Source: Bacteroides ovatus
Lineage (GTDB): Bacteria; Bacteroidota; Bacteroidia; Bacteroidales; Bacteroidaceae
NCBI RefSeq assembly: GCF_001314995.1
Contig: NZ_CP012938.1
Span: 1,674,001 to 1,738,000 of the forward strand
DNA length: 64,000 bases
Direction: 5' to 3'
The translations under genes were made by a program, and so were the position numbers. Below are positions 44,202 through 54,100 of this stretch, piece by piece. The notes under the pieces were generated by a model. It was not told the origin of the DNA and searched no databases. It saw only the letters and a list, made by a program, of their open reading frames with translations. How positions within the stretch are numbered: position 1 is the first letter of the stretch; each line of letters begins with the position of its first letter.

Positions 44202-45407
44202 TTATTCTGTTACAATATTGATATTAACCTGCTTCCGGATATGCGCTACGCGAACCCGCAGATAAACGAATACAATACTCGCAATCAGGAAAAACAACGA
44301 GCCGAAAACAGAATATCGTGTGCCCATCTCTGTAATAAAAGCTCCGCATATAGCTGTACCAATCGTCGTTCCTAAATTGGCTGAAGTCAGAAACATTCCA
44401 TTGGCAAAGTCTGGTGCTTCGGGAGCAGCATCTGCTATCATATATTGCATATTATTACTTGCTATACCCGCCAATACGCCTAAAATAAGGATGACAATCA
44501 CCATAGCTCCAATCCATTCTCCAACGATGAACAGACAGATATATGAAACCAATAATGCAAAAGGCATAAGGATAATTGAACGTTTGGCATTTATTGATAG
44601 CAGTTTCCCCGCCATCACATTACCCACAATATTTGCCAAACCATATACGAGCAACACTGCACTTATCACATTATATGGGACCTCCGTTACTTTTTTCAGG
44701 TAATCCGACATATAGCTAAAGAATCCGAACATAGCTCCATTAATTAAGGTAACAGCAATAATTGAATACCACATCGTTGTTTTCTTCAATACGCTAAGCT
44801 GTGCACCATAAGATACTTTTTCTTTTACAGGCATGGAAGGGATAAACAGAATCGTAGCAACAAAGACTAATGCGTTTGCAACAGTGAAAAACAACATCGC
44901 CATGGAGAACGAAACTTCGCTGGCAATAAAACTAGTCACCGGAACGCCCAGCACCATGCCGGCGGACACACCGACAAAGACTTTAGAAACAGCCTTGGGA
45001 GCCTGTTCCTTGCTGACAGACGCCGCGGCTACTGTAAAAGCCATAGAGACATATACCGGATGCAGGAAAGCGGGAAGTATCCGAGCAATCAACAATACTG
45101 TGAAATTAGAGGTAAACATGGATATTACATTACTTATTGTAAACAATCCCAATGCCAGCAACATTACTTTCTTCCGGTTAATCCCCGAAAATAATAAAGG
45201 AGTCACAGGGGCTGACGCAGCCACCACCAATGCGAAAACACTTACCGTCCAGCCGGCTTGAGGTACGGAAACATTAAAAGTTGTGGCTATCAAGGGCAGG
45301 ATCCCCACTACTCCCATTTCGGTGTTTATAATTCCAAATACACCGACCGTAAGGATAAAGACGAGCAAACCGCCCGAATTGAGTTTTAATTTATTTTTTT
45401 GTTCCAT
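44202..45407 (-). CDS. MFS transporter of the AraJ/SotB type
   Basis: A 401-residue membrane protein with 12 hydrophobic helices and an N-terminal pattern GVFGIINTEMGVVGILPLIA seen in AraJ/SotB-like sugar or drug efflux MFS proteins. The loop 2-3 region NRKKVMLL, the motif KAVSKVFVGVSAGMVLGVPV and PDFANGMFLTSANLGTTIG are shared almost word for word with the second MFS at 59650-60843. It is 16 nt after the flavodoxin gene and probably cotranscribed from the operator at 46171-46240. Substrate unknown. Confidence 0.9.
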   Translation of the reverse strand: MEQKNKLKLNSGGLLVFILTVGVFGIINTEMGVVGILPLIATTFNVSVPQAGWTVSVFALVVAASAPVTPLLFSGINRKKVMLLALGLFTISNVISMFTSNFTVLLIARILPAFLHPVYVSMAFTVAAASVSKEQAPKAVSKVFVGVSAGMVLGVPVTSFIASEVSFSMAMLFFTVANALVFVATILFIPSMPVKEKVSYGAQLSVLKKTTMWYSIIAVTLINGAMFGFFSYMSDYLKKVTEVPYNVISAVLLVYGLANIVGNVMAGKLLSINAKRSIILMPFALLVSYICLFIVGEWIGAMVIVILILGVLAGIASNNMQYMIADAAPEAPDFANGMFLTSANLGTTIGTAICGAFITEMGTRYSVFGSLFFLIASIVFVYLRVRVAHIRKQVNINIVTE

Positions 45408-45423
45408 AGTTACTATATGCTAT

Positions 45424-46119
45424 TTATAATTCCAATCCCATTTTATAGGCGTTTTCAAGATGTACTTTATCAATCTGCCGTGCCAGTTTCTCGCATCCGG
45501 TAGAACCGCCGGCACAATATAATCCCACTTCATTCCAACCTAACGCCTGATTGAGAAGACGAAAATATCGTATGGGCTGTTCGAAGGTCGTATCATTATC
45601 ATCACCGGCTGTCATCAGTAATACCGAATCTTTTTGAGGATATTTATCATCGACAGAAATGGCATAAAGTCTATCAATGAACGATTTCAGCTTTGCCGTG
45701 ATTGTCCAAAAGTAAAGAGGAGAAGCCATAACCACTGTATCACATTCCGCAAACAAAGGATATATATCCTGCATGTCGTCGCGAACAGTACACTGATGTG
45801 CAAGACGCTGACAAACTCCACATCCCCGGCACCCTTCTATCCGCATACTACCCAGATAAACCTTCGTCACAGAATGTCCGCGCTCTACCAATCCTTTAAT
45901 GTATGCATCGGTCAGTCGGTCTGTATTGCCGCGTTTTGTGCCTGCACTCATTATTACAAGTATCTTTTTCATATTTCCCTGATGTGTTTTATCGATTAGC
46001 GAAGGAAGTGAAGTGTCTGTCGTTTCTTTACTATTCAAACACCGATAAATAGTCGTACCACCTAATAGTACGCCTCCGGTTGTTAGTAACACGCTTTTCA
46101 AAAAATGCTTTCTATCCAT
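45424..46119 (-). CDS. Flavodoxin-like NAD(P)H-dependent oxidoreductase with N-terminal signal-like segment
   Basis: A 231-residue protein. The C-terminal 182 residues are a flavodoxin-fold FMN reductase: KKILVIMSAGTKRGNTDRLT (FMN phosphate loop), EGCRGCGVCQ, the ASPLYFWTITAKLKSFIDRL segment, and TAGDDNDTTFEQPIRYFR. It has a ~49-residue N-terminal extension with a hydrophobic segment (FLKSVLLTTGGVLLGGTTIY) that could be a signal anchor or be removed; starting at the internal Met50 gives the usual soluble length. If the extension is used, it could be exported. Same operon as the MFS; operator at 46200-46240. Confidence 0.82.
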   Translation of the reverse strand: MDRKHFLKSVLLTTGGVLLGGTTIYRCLNSKETTDTSLPSLIDKTHQGNMKKILVIMSAGTKRGNTDRLTDAYIKGLVERGHSVTKVYLGSMRIEGCRGCGVCQRLAHQCTVRDDMQDIYPLFAECDTVVMASPLYFWTITAKLKSFIDRLYAISVDDKYPQKDSVLLMTAGDDNDTTFEQPIRYFRLLNQALGWNEVGLYCAGGSTGCEKLARQIDKVHLENAYKMGLEL

Positions 46120-46170
46120 ATTCTCTCTTTTATTAATTTCCTCTGATTCATCAAGTTTTATTTAACATGG

Positions 46171-46240
46171 CAAAGGTCAGAAGAATATAAAGAAGCCGTT
46201 GTAGACGGATTACGGGTATGATAACCCCAATTACAGATTA
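46171..46240 (-). promoter_or_regulatory. AraC-type operator and promoter for the flavodoxin-MFS operon
   Basis: Read in the gene direction, the operator (46240 to 46200) starts TAATCTGTAATTGGGGTTAT and ends CCGTAATCCGTCTACA, 34 or so of 41 positions the same as at 44151-44191. The half-sites are 21 bp apart. The -7 box GACCTTTG (46171-46178) is 21 nt downstream, the same distance as in the other three copies. Confidence 0.85.
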
Positions 46241-46276
46241 GTCATTTCCCTACTATGAAAACAGAACATTTATCTG

Positions 46277-46284
46277 TATCTTTG
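46277..46284 (+). promoter_or_regulatory. Probable -7 box of the AraC gene
   Basis: TATCTTTG, 26 nt before the ATG at 46310. The operator at 46200-46240 lies ~37 nt upstream, so the regulator may also act on its own gene. Confidence 0.55.
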
Positions 46285-46309
46285 TTACCGATTCCAAATA
46301 CCAAAAGCC

Positions 46310-47215
46310 ATGGATAAAGTTATAAAACTAGAGAATGTAAATCAGTATAACGAACTGTACGGACTGGAAACATTGCATCCTTTGGTTAGTGTCATCGACT
46401 TGACCAAAGCAACGAAAACAGTTAACCATATCCAGATGAACTATGGTCTTTATGCTCTTTTCCTAAAAGAGAGCAAGAGCTGTGACATTAAATATGGTCG
46501 TCAGTATTATGATTACCAAGAAGGAACCATTGTCTGTTTTGCCCCAGGTCAGACAGCCGGTGTGAGTACCATTGAAGATGAAATCAATCCGGCTGTTTAT
46601 GGTATTATTTTCCATCCGGACCTGATTCGCGGCACCTCACTTGGAAAAGATATTAAGAAATATACTTTCTTCTCTTATGCAGTAAACGAGGCTTTACATC
46701 TTTCAGATCAGGAAAAGGAAATAGTCATGGATTGCCTGAAGAAAATCAGTATCGAACTTGAGCATGGTATCGATAAACATAGCAAAGCATTAATCGCCAT
46801 GAATATCGAACTGTTACTGAACTACTGTATGCGTTTTTATGAACGGCAGTTTATCACCCGGAACAGTGCCAATAAAGATGCTCTTACAAAGTTTGAACAA
46901 CTTCTGGATGAATATTTCCAAGATCAACTTCCCATACAAAACGGGTTACCTTCCGTGAAGTACTTTGCTGATAAAGTCTATCTCTCCCCCAACTACTTTG
47001 GTGATATGGTAAAAAAAGAAACAGGAAAAACTCCACAGGAACATATTCAGACCAAAGTAATCGAACTAGCCAAAGAACGTATTGTCGATACGGAAGAAAC
47101 CGTCAGCCAGATAGCTTATTCGTTAGGATTCCAATACCCGCAACATCTCTGCAGATTATTCAAAAGACGCGTCGGATGCACGCCTAATGAATACAGAAAT
47201 CAGGCTTTAGCATAA
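46310..47215 (+). CDS. AraC-family transcriptional regulator (likely regulator of the four-operator regulon)
   Basis: A 301-residue regulator. The N-terminal ~180 residues are a cupin-like ligand domain (YGLYALFLKESKSCDIKYG, FAPGQTAGVS). The C-terminal domain has two HTH motifs: SVKYFADKVYLSPNYFGDMV and VSQIAYSLGFQYPQHLCRLF, ending RRVGCTPNEYRNQ. It lies between two copies of the shared operator (46200-46240 and 47237-47277) and is divergent from the flavodoxin-MFS operon, so it probably activates the regulon. The inducer is not known. Confidence 0.88.
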   Translation: MDKVIKLENVNQYNELYGLETLHPLVSVIDLTKATKTVNHIQMNYGLYALFLKESKSCDIKYGRQYYDYQEGTIVCFAPGQTAGVSTIEDEINPAVYGIIFHPDLIRGTSLGKDIKKYTFFSYAVNEALHLSDQEKEIVMDCLKKISIELEHGIDKHSKALIAMNIELLLNYCMRFYERQFITRNSANKDALTKFEQLLDEYFQDQLPIQNGLPSVKYFADKVYLSPNYFGDMVKKETGKTPQEHIQTKVIELAKERIVDTEETVSQIAYSLGFQYPQHLCRLFKRRVGCTPNEYRNQALA

Positions 47216-47236
47216 AAATATAGTCCCTCAAATAAG

Positions 47237-47306
47237 GGAACTGTAATATAGGTAAAACAATCCGTAATTCATATACAAACAGATTTCAAATCCTGCTGTA
47301 TCTTTG
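47237..47306 (+). promoter_or_regulatory. AraC-type operator and promoter for the Dxs-like gene
   Basis: The operator (47237-47277) starts GGAACTGTAAT and ends CCGTAATTCATATACA; the GTAAT half-sites are 21 bp apart and the middle differs most from the other copies. Exactly 21 nt separate it from the -7 box TATCTTTG (47299-47306). Confidence 0.8.
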
Positions 47307-47356
47307 CAGTGTCATAAAGAAATAAGTAAAAACATTATTTAGAAAAACTGTTTGAT

Positions 47357-49114
47357 ATGTATTTAGAAAATATTTATTCTCCTGCAGATGTTAAGAAACT
47401 GTCGGAAAAAGAGCTAAACGAATTAGGTGGAGAAATCCGTGCAGCACTCCTGCAAAAATTAAGTGAGCATGGCGGGCATTTCGGACCTAATTTCGGAATG
47501 GTGGAAGCAACGATTGCTTTACATTATGTATTCAATTCGCCCAAAGACAAAATTGTATTTGACGTATCGCACCAGAGTTATGTACACAAGATGCTGACCG
47601 GTCGTAAAGATGCGTTCCTTCATCCGGAAAAATACGACAACGTATCAGGTTATACCGAACCGCAAGAAAGTGAACATGACTTCTTCATCATTGGACATAC
47701 TTCCACTTCTGTCAGTCTGGCCAGCGGATTGGCAAAGGGACGTGACCTTACAGGCGGCAATGAAAATATCATAGCCGTCATAGGGGATGGTTCTTTAAGC
47801 GGAGGTGAAGCTTTCGAAGGATTGGATTATGTAGCAGAGCTTGGTACTAACATGATTATTATTGTCAATGACAATCAGATGTCTATTGCCGAAAATCACG
47901 GTGGACTATATAAGAACCTGAAAGAATTGCGTGACAGCAACGGTCAGTGCGAATGTAACTTCTTCAAGGCTATGGGTCTGGATTATATATATGTAAATGA
48001 CGGTAACGATGTACAGGCGTTGATTGAAGCATTCTCCAAAGTGAAAGATATTCAGCATCCGATAGTAGTACACATCAACACTTTGAAAGGTAAAGGTTAT
48101 GAACGTGCCGAACAGGATAAAGAGACTTATCACTGGCGCACTCCATTCAATCCGGAAACCGGAGAAGCAAAAGTCAATTATGAGGAAGAAGATTACAGCG
48201 AAGTAACCGCTCAATATCTGCTGAAAAAGATGGAAGAAGATTCTCGTGTGGTGACAATCACTTCGGGTACTCCTGCCGTTCTCGGATTCACTCCGGACCG
48301 CCGCAAGGAAGCTGGCAAACAGTTTGTAGATGTCGGCATTGCAGAAGAACACGCAGTAGCTCTTGCTTCGGGTATCGCAGCCAATGGCGGAAAACCTGTT
48401 TACGGAGTGTATAGTACATTTATCCAACGTTCATACGATCAACTTTCGCAAGACCTCTGTATCAATAATAACCCGGCTGTTTTGTTGGTATTCTGGGGAA
48501 CACTGTCCGGAATGAATGATGTAACTCACCTCTGCTTCTTCGATATTCCGCTCATCAGCAATATTCCTAATATGGTTTATCTGGCACCGACTTGCAAAGA
48601 GGAATATCTTGCTATGCTAGAATGGAGTATCCGCCAAAATGAATACCCGGTTGCTATCCGTGTACCGGCAACAGATGTAATTACTTGTGGGGAACCGGTG
48701 GAGACTGATTATAGTGTTCTCAATCGCTATAAAGTGACGCATCGTGGATCAAAAGTAGCCATTCTTGCTTTAGGTTCGTTCTATGGATTGGGACAGTCGG
48801 TTGCATCACTTCTGAAAGAAAAAGCCAATATTGACGCAACACTCATCAATCCGCGTTACATCACCGGTGTAGACAACGAACTGATGGATGAACTGAAAGC
48901 AGATCACGAATTAGTGATTACGTTGGAAGACGGTGTATTGGATGGCGGTTTCGGTGAAAAGATTGCCCGTTATTATGGTGCTACAAACATGAAAGTTCTG
49001 AACTTTGGAGCTAAAAAAGAATTTGTTGACCGATATGATATACAGGAGTTTCTCCGTGCCAATCATCTGACGGATGAACAGATTGTAGAAGATATCACAG
49101 CAGTGATCGGTTAA
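47357..49114 (+). CDS. 1-deoxy-D-xylulose-5-phosphate synthase-like transketolase (Dxs paralog)
   Basis: A 585-residue thiamine-diphosphate enzyme, shorter than the usual ~620-640 of Dxs. The N-terminal domain has VFDVSHQSYVHKMLTGRKDA, the ThDP/Mg motif AVIGDGSLSGGEAFEGLDYV and VNDNQMSIAENHGG. The pyrimidine domain has FVDVGIAEEHAVALASGIAA with the catalytic Glu, then VYGVYSTFIQRSYDQL. The C-terminal domain starts around residue 440. It resembles Dxs but might act on another keto-sugar; it sits alone behind the operator at 47237, so its product is likely wanted only under the regulon's condition. Confidence 0.8.
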   Translation: MYLENIYSPADVKKLSEKELNELGGEIRAALLQKLSEHGGHFGPNFGMVEATIALHYVFNSPKDKIVFDVSHQSYVHKMLTGRKDAFLHPEKYDNVSGYTEPQESEHDFFIIGHTSTSVSLASGLAKGRDLTGGNENIIAVIGDGSLSGGEAFEGLDYVAELGTNMIIIVNDNQMSIAENHGGLYKNLKELRDSNGQCECNFFKAMGLDYIYVNDGNDVQALIEAFSKVKDIQHPIVVHINTLKGKGYERAEQDKETYHWRTPFNPETGEAKVNYEEEDYSEVTAQYLLKKMEEDSRVVTITSGTPAVLGFTPDRRKEAGKQFVDVGIAEEHAVALASGIAANGGKPVYGVYSTFIQRSYDQLSQDLCINNNPAVLLVFWGTLSGMNDVTHLCFFDIPLISNIPNMVYLAPTCKEEYLAMLEWSIRQNEYPVAIRVPATDVITCGEPVETDYSVLNRYKVTHRGSKVAILALGSFYGLGQSVASLLKEKANIDATLINPRYITGVDNELMDELKADHELVITLEDGVLDGGFGEKIARYYGATNMKVLNFGAKKEFVDRYDIQEFLRANHLTDEQIVEDITAVIG

Positions 49115-49140
49115 AATCAAACCCATTCACTATATATTCA

Positions 49141-49192
49141 GGTAGGTTGATGTATACGGTCTTTAAGGACAGTTGAGTTGCATCAACCTACT
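49141..49192 (+). terminator. Hairpin after the Dxs-like gene
   Basis: Stem gtaggttgatg / catcaacctac (49142-49192) with a long loop holding a second small stem (gtctt / aggac), then a T-rich stretch. Weakly terminator-like. Confidence 0.6.
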
Positions 49193-49245
49193 TCCATTTT
49201 CATTCAAATCAGCCAACTTATTATTTAAATTCATTATATTCACTA

Positions 49246-49331
49246 TTCAGTTCAGTAATTCCCCATTCAGTTCAGCAATCCTTTCCGTTCAAATCAATAA
49301 TCCTTTCCGTTCAAATCAATAATCCTTTCCG
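49246..49331. repeat. 22-bp tandem repeats overlapping the 3' end of an AraC gene
   Basis: Two exact copies of ttcaaatcaataatcctttc plus cg (49288-49309, 49310-49331), one variant copy ttcagttcagcaatcctttc plus cg (49266-49287) and one degenerate 20-nt copy (49246-49265). The rightmost copy is the last seven or so codons and stop of the AraC gene at 49311-50201, so the gene end seems to have been duplicated into the intergenic space. Confidence 0.85.
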
Positions 49332-50201
49332 ATAATTCAACGGGGTCTGTCCCGCATTTCTTTTAAAGAACTTACAAAAACCGGCTGCATCACTAAACCC
49401 CAGTTTAGCAGCAATCTCGCCAACCGTAAATTTGGTAGAACTCAATAAAGTACGCGCTTCCATTACTAACAATTCATTAATAAGGCTATTGATAGTCTTA
49501 CCTGTTCCAAGACGTACAATGCGTACCAGGTACTGTTCACTAATAGCCAGTTTATCCGCATAAAAGCTCACAAAATGTTCTTCCCTGAAATTACGGGTAA
49601 CAAGTGCATGAAATTCTTGCAGAACGTGGTCTTTACGACTGATCTCTTTTTTGATAACGGTCTTTCGGGAAAGAAAATCTGCTATATCCAAAAACAGAGA
49701 ATTGCACGCTGCCTGTATACGCCGGAAAAGGAAATGATGTTCAATATTCATCAGATGCATCAATACTTCCAGCTCCTTATGGATGATTTGAGCTTCATAC
49801 TCTGTCAACTGAATCGTATATTGCTTATTCCGCCTCATGGTTGCCAACAGGATTGCCGTGATTTGTGTCAGATATGAATCGTCCGTCCGCATAGATTCGG
49901 AAAGGGCGAGAGTGATAAATTTAATATCCCGGCTTGAATAAAGATGTTCCGTGAGATAATTTGCTCCGTGAATAAGTAACATATTCGGTTCTATCGCAAT
50001 AAACTCTCCATTCAGTAGAATTTCCGAACGGCCTTCAAGAACGAATATCATATAAAGCTCCCGATTGAAATAACATTCATTTGCCGGATAACTTCTATCT
50101 TTATATTCACTCCGGAAACAGACTACCTCCTCTTTATAATGAGGAAGTTCAGGATGCTCCTTCAACAATTGTGTATTATCAAATATACGAGATTTTACCA
50201 T
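49311..50201 (-). CDS. AraC-family transcriptional regulator
   Basis: A 296-residue regulator with an N-terminal cupin-like domain (RELYMIFVLEGRSEILLNGE, then FIAIEPNMLLIHG) and two C-terminal HTH motifs (FVSFYADKLAISEQYLVRIV and TVGEIAAKLGFSDAAGFCKF), ending AGQTPLNYRKGLLI. The stop codon lies in the tandem repeat at 49246-49331. It is divergent from the small membrane protein gene at 50357 (155-nt shared region, candidate -7 boxes TATTTTTA at 50223 and GACCTTTG at 50296), suggesting it controls that gene. Confidence 0.88.
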   Translation of the reverse strand: MVKSRIFDNTQLLKEHPELPHYKEEVVCFRSEYKDRSYPANECYFNRELYMIFVLEGRSEILLNGEFIAIEPNMLLIHGANYLTEHLYSSRDIKFITLALSESMRTDDSYLTQITAILLATMRRNKQYTIQLTEYEAQIIHKELEVLMHLMNIEHHFLFRRIQAACNSLFLDIADFLSRKTVIKKEISRKDHVLQEFHALVTRNFREEHFVSFYADKLAISEQYLVRIVRLGTGKTINSLINELLVMEARTLLSSTKFTVGEIAAKLGFSDAAGFCKFFKRNAGQTPLNYRKGLLI

Positions 50202-50356
50202 TTACACCTTTATTTTATGACGTAAAAATACGATTTGTTTCGGATATGACAAAAACTGTATGGAATTAGATAATCTATTTCAGAGTAAAAAACAAGACCT
50301 TTGCATATCCTTTTCAATACATGAGAAAGGAATCAATAGAAAGAGGTTAAAAAGAC

Positions 50357-51028
50357 ATGGAAATGAAAGAGATTTTTAAGAGGTATTTAGTGTTTGTTAT
50401 CGGACTCTATTTTTTAGCGGCAGGTATCGTGTTGATTATACGCTCGGCATTGGGAACTACTCCCATATCGAGCATCAATTATGTATTAAGCCTGAATAGT
50501 CCTTTATCGTTGGGTACTTGCACATTTATCATCAACATGGTGCTTATCCTGGGACAGTTCTGGTTAATCCGAAAGAATAGAACCCGACAAGATATTATTG
50601 AAATTCTTCTTCAACTACCGTTCTCTTTTATCTTTTCGGCATTCATTGATTTCAATATGATGCTGACAAGCGAACTGCATCCCGCTAATTATGGTATGTC
50701 GATTGCTTTATTACTTACAGGATGCATGGTGCAGTCTATCGGAGTAGTGCTTGAACTGAAACCAAAAGTAGCCATGATGAGCGCAGAAGCATTTGTGAAA
50801 TATGCATCCCGCCATTATAACAAGGAATTTGGAAAGTTCAAAGTTTATTTTGATATTACTTTGGTTACATTAGCCGTGATTCTCTCGCTGCTGCTGACTC
50901 AAGGTATTCAGGGAGTACGAGAAGGATCACTCATTGCCGCTTGTATAACGGGGTATATCGTCAGCTTCCTGAATCAGAAGATAATGACTAGAAAAACCCT
51001 CCATAGATTACTGCCGGTCTGGAAGTAA
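50357..51028 (+). CDS. YczE/YitT-like integral membrane protein (DUF6198 type)
   Basis: A 223-residue membrane protein with about five hydrophobic segments (LVFVIGLYFLAAGIVLIIRS, CTFIINMVLILGQFWLI, PFSFIFSAFIDFNMML, MSIALLLTGCMVQSIGVVLE, TLVTLAVILSLLLTQGI). The 'SALGTTPISSINYVLSL' and 'PKVAMMSAEAFVKYASR' parts match the YczE/YitT-like group, which is of unknown function (small molecule export or sensing has been suggested). Divergent from the AraC gene. Confidence 0.72.
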   Translation: MEMKEIFKRYLVFVIGLYFLAAGIVLIIRSALGTTPISSINYVLSLNSPLSLGTCTFIINMVLILGQFWLIRKNRTRQDIIEILLQLPFSFIFSAFIDFNMMLTSELHPANYGMSIALLLTGCMVQSIGVVLELKPKVAMMSAEAFVKYASRHYNKEFGKFKVYFDITLVTLAVILSLLLTQGIQGVREGSLIAACITGYIVSFLNQKIMTRKTLHRLLPVWK

Positions 51029-51104
51029 GCCCTATATCTATTTAAAATAAACGCCTTATAAAAGGAGTCATATAAAAAGGTCAATATAAGAAAATCACTA
51101 TAAA

Positions 51105-51160
51105 AGAAAGTCGCTTCTCTGTTAGAATCTGATTGATTCTTTCAAAGAAGCGACTCTTTA
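51105..51160. terminator. Bidirectional terminator between the membrane protein and tricorn genes
   Basis: Stem agtcgcttct / agaagcgact (51109-51118, 51146-51155) with T/A-rich flanks on both sides; the two flanking genes converge here. Confidence 0.8.
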
Positions 51161-51184
51161 TTTTAGATATAATTATACTCGTAT

Positions 51185-54100
51185 TTACTTCTTCTGACTA
51201 TCTATCTCTTTCAGAAGTTCATCCACAGCCACCTTTAGTTGGGTATCCTCTCCTTTGACTACTGTTTCCGGATTATTGGCAACCTTTACATCCGGTTCCA
51301 ATTGGGTATTTTCCAAATAACTGCCGTCAGGCAAACGATAACCGACGATAGGAATACCAAAGACCAGTGAAGGATCTTGTAAAGTTTCCCAAGACACACT
51401 TGTCATAGTACCCGGAACAGGCATACCGACAAGTTTGCCAATCTTTTGATGTTTATATACCCACGGAGTTCCGTGTGCATTCGAGTAGTTGGCCTCACAT
51501 TGCAACATAATGGAAGGTTTGTTCCAACGACGGCTCGGCATATCACAGGCTTCACGTCCACGCACTACTTGTGTGAAATACTTCTGACCACTGAACAGTA
51601 TTTCAATATCTTCATGCAGACGGCCACCACCGTTGAAACGGGTATCAATCACAATGCCTTCGCAGTTGTTATATTTTCCCAGAATGTCCGAGTATACAGT
51701 ACGGAAGCTATCATCTCCCATCGACTGAATATGAACATATCCCAAACGTCCTTTCGACCATTTTTCAACATCTGCCGCACGTTGTTTTACCCAACGTTTG
51801 TATAACAATCCATTCAGTTGCCCGTTGGTGACCGGCATCACCACTTCTTCCCAACGCTCTTTATTTTGTGGATTGTAGATTGAAATCAATGTTTTTTTCC
51901 CTGCTTTATTATTCAGCAGACAGGTTATGTCATTATCGAGAGTTATCTCTTCTCCATTAATCTTTTCAATGATGCAACCAACCTTTACTTTGGTACGTGA
52001 ATGATCGAACGGACCTTTTTCTATTACTTCGGCAATCTGCATTCCTTTTCCCTGATAATCCCAGTCGAACAAAAGTCCGAGATTAGAAGTGACATCTCCT
52101 TTTCCTTTGGGAGAATAACGTCCTCCGGTATGTGAAACATTCAGCTCACCCAACCACTCACTCAATAATTCTGCAAAGTCATAATTGTTATCAATATGAG
52201 GCAAGAACTTACGATAAGCATTAGTCATAGCATCCCAGTCAACCCCGTGCATATTGACATTGTAAAAACGTTTTTGATGTTGTTTGTACACATGGTCAAA
52301 CATCGTTTCACGTTCGGCAGCCAAGTCCATTTTCATTTCAGCCTGATAGCTGATGGACTTCAACGCATCCGACTTGGCATCCATCTTTTGCATAATCCGG
52401 CTTCCCAACAAAAAGATATCTCCTTTTTTGTCCAACATCAACGATGCCCAACCGGTATTGAGTTTGTGCAGACGCTTCGTATCTTTTTCACGGAGATTCA
52501 TTTTCCAAAGGTCATATCCACCTTCGAACGCGGAGAAATAGTAAAGATCTTCCCCGTCTTTTGAAAGTATGGCACTACCCAAGTCGGAAGAATTGGGAGT
52601 CAAACGTACGATACGGTCTTCAATGCCGTTCAGCTCGACAAGTATCTCTTTTTGATCTGCCTTATCATCAGCAGACTCATCCTGATTACTGTCTTTGCTG
52701 CTATCTACTTTGCTCTTTTCCTTGTCGGCCTTGCTTTTATCAGTCTTTCCCTTGTTAGCATTTCCTTTATCTGCTTTTTCCGCCTTAGACTTCTTTCCGT
52801 CTTTCGTCTTCTCATCGTCTTTCTCCTTTGCCTTCTTCTGTTCCTTTTCAAATTCCTTGAGTAATTCGAAATCTTCCTTACTCAAACGGTAACGATCATA
52901 AGCATCCTGATTGAGAAACACCAACATCACATCTTGCTGCGATCCCCAGGAAGCGTGCGCACGCATACCATAGCGTTCGGTTTGGAAAAGAATAGCATTC
53001 CCATCGAGTACCCAACGCGGAGCACCACTGATATATCCACTATTTGTCAGATTAGTAATTGCCCCTCCCTGTGCGCTGACAATGCCTACATCCGAATAAG
53101 GATCGTGACGGTTGCCTATAAATTCAAGAGTGAACCATTTACCATCAGGCGACCATTCGTAATCGAATCCTCCTCCGGTGTTATACCATGTAGAACCATC
53201 CGTTACCTGACGTACCTTTTTTGTTTTCAAATTGAGTACCATCAAACGATTACGGTCTTCGATAAAAGCCAATTCTTTACCGTCCGGTGAATATTGCGGA
53301 TAAGTACGTTCTACCGTTTTAGACGGTAATAATACTTCCTCTTCAATAAGAGTGGCATTAGGGAAATTCGGGTCTTCCTTACGACTTATTTTGGCGGTAT
53401 AAAGTTGCCAGTTACCGGTTCGCTCGCTGGCATAAACCAGTGTCCGGTTGTCCGGAGCAAAAGAAACGGCAGCTTCTTTTGCCGGAGTATTTGTGATTTG
53501 CTTGGTGGTAGCATAATCAGTTGAAGTCACGAACACATCACCACGTACAATAAAAGCAATTTGTTTACCGTCCGGAGATACAGAAGCGGAAGTTGCTCCC
53601 TGTGAGAATTTAAGTGTAGCAAGCTGCTGCTCATCATCACGGACCAATTCTACTTTTACTTTTTCCGGACGTGCACCAGACTTCTGTGTGTATAACTCAC
53701 CATCATAGGTATAACATAAGGTACCTTTATCGCTGACAGACAAAAAACGTACCGGGTGAGTTTTGAAAGTAGTCACAGCTTTCACTTCCTGTGGAGTATT
53801 CAAAAAGAAAGTATACACATTGAAGGAACCTCCATCACGCTCACTTAAAAAATAGACAGCATTACCATCAGGTGCATACACAGGATTACGGTCCTCTCCT
53901 CCCCGGTTTGTCAGGTTCGTATGTTTTCCCGTTTGGGTATTATATAACCAGATATCTCTCGTAATGGAAGAAGTATGATGCTTTCTCCATTCATCTTCAA
54001 ACCCTTTACGATCCTGATAAAGAAAGTTCTTCCCTGTTTTATCAAAACAGACCAGTTCGGCAGGAGTGCCCAGCACTTGCTCGGTACGTCCGCCGGCAAC

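Noticed and set aside
49246..49331. Possible CRISPR-like array
   Set aside because: The 22-bp units are directly joined with no spacers and one copy is coding sequence, so this is a tandem duplication.
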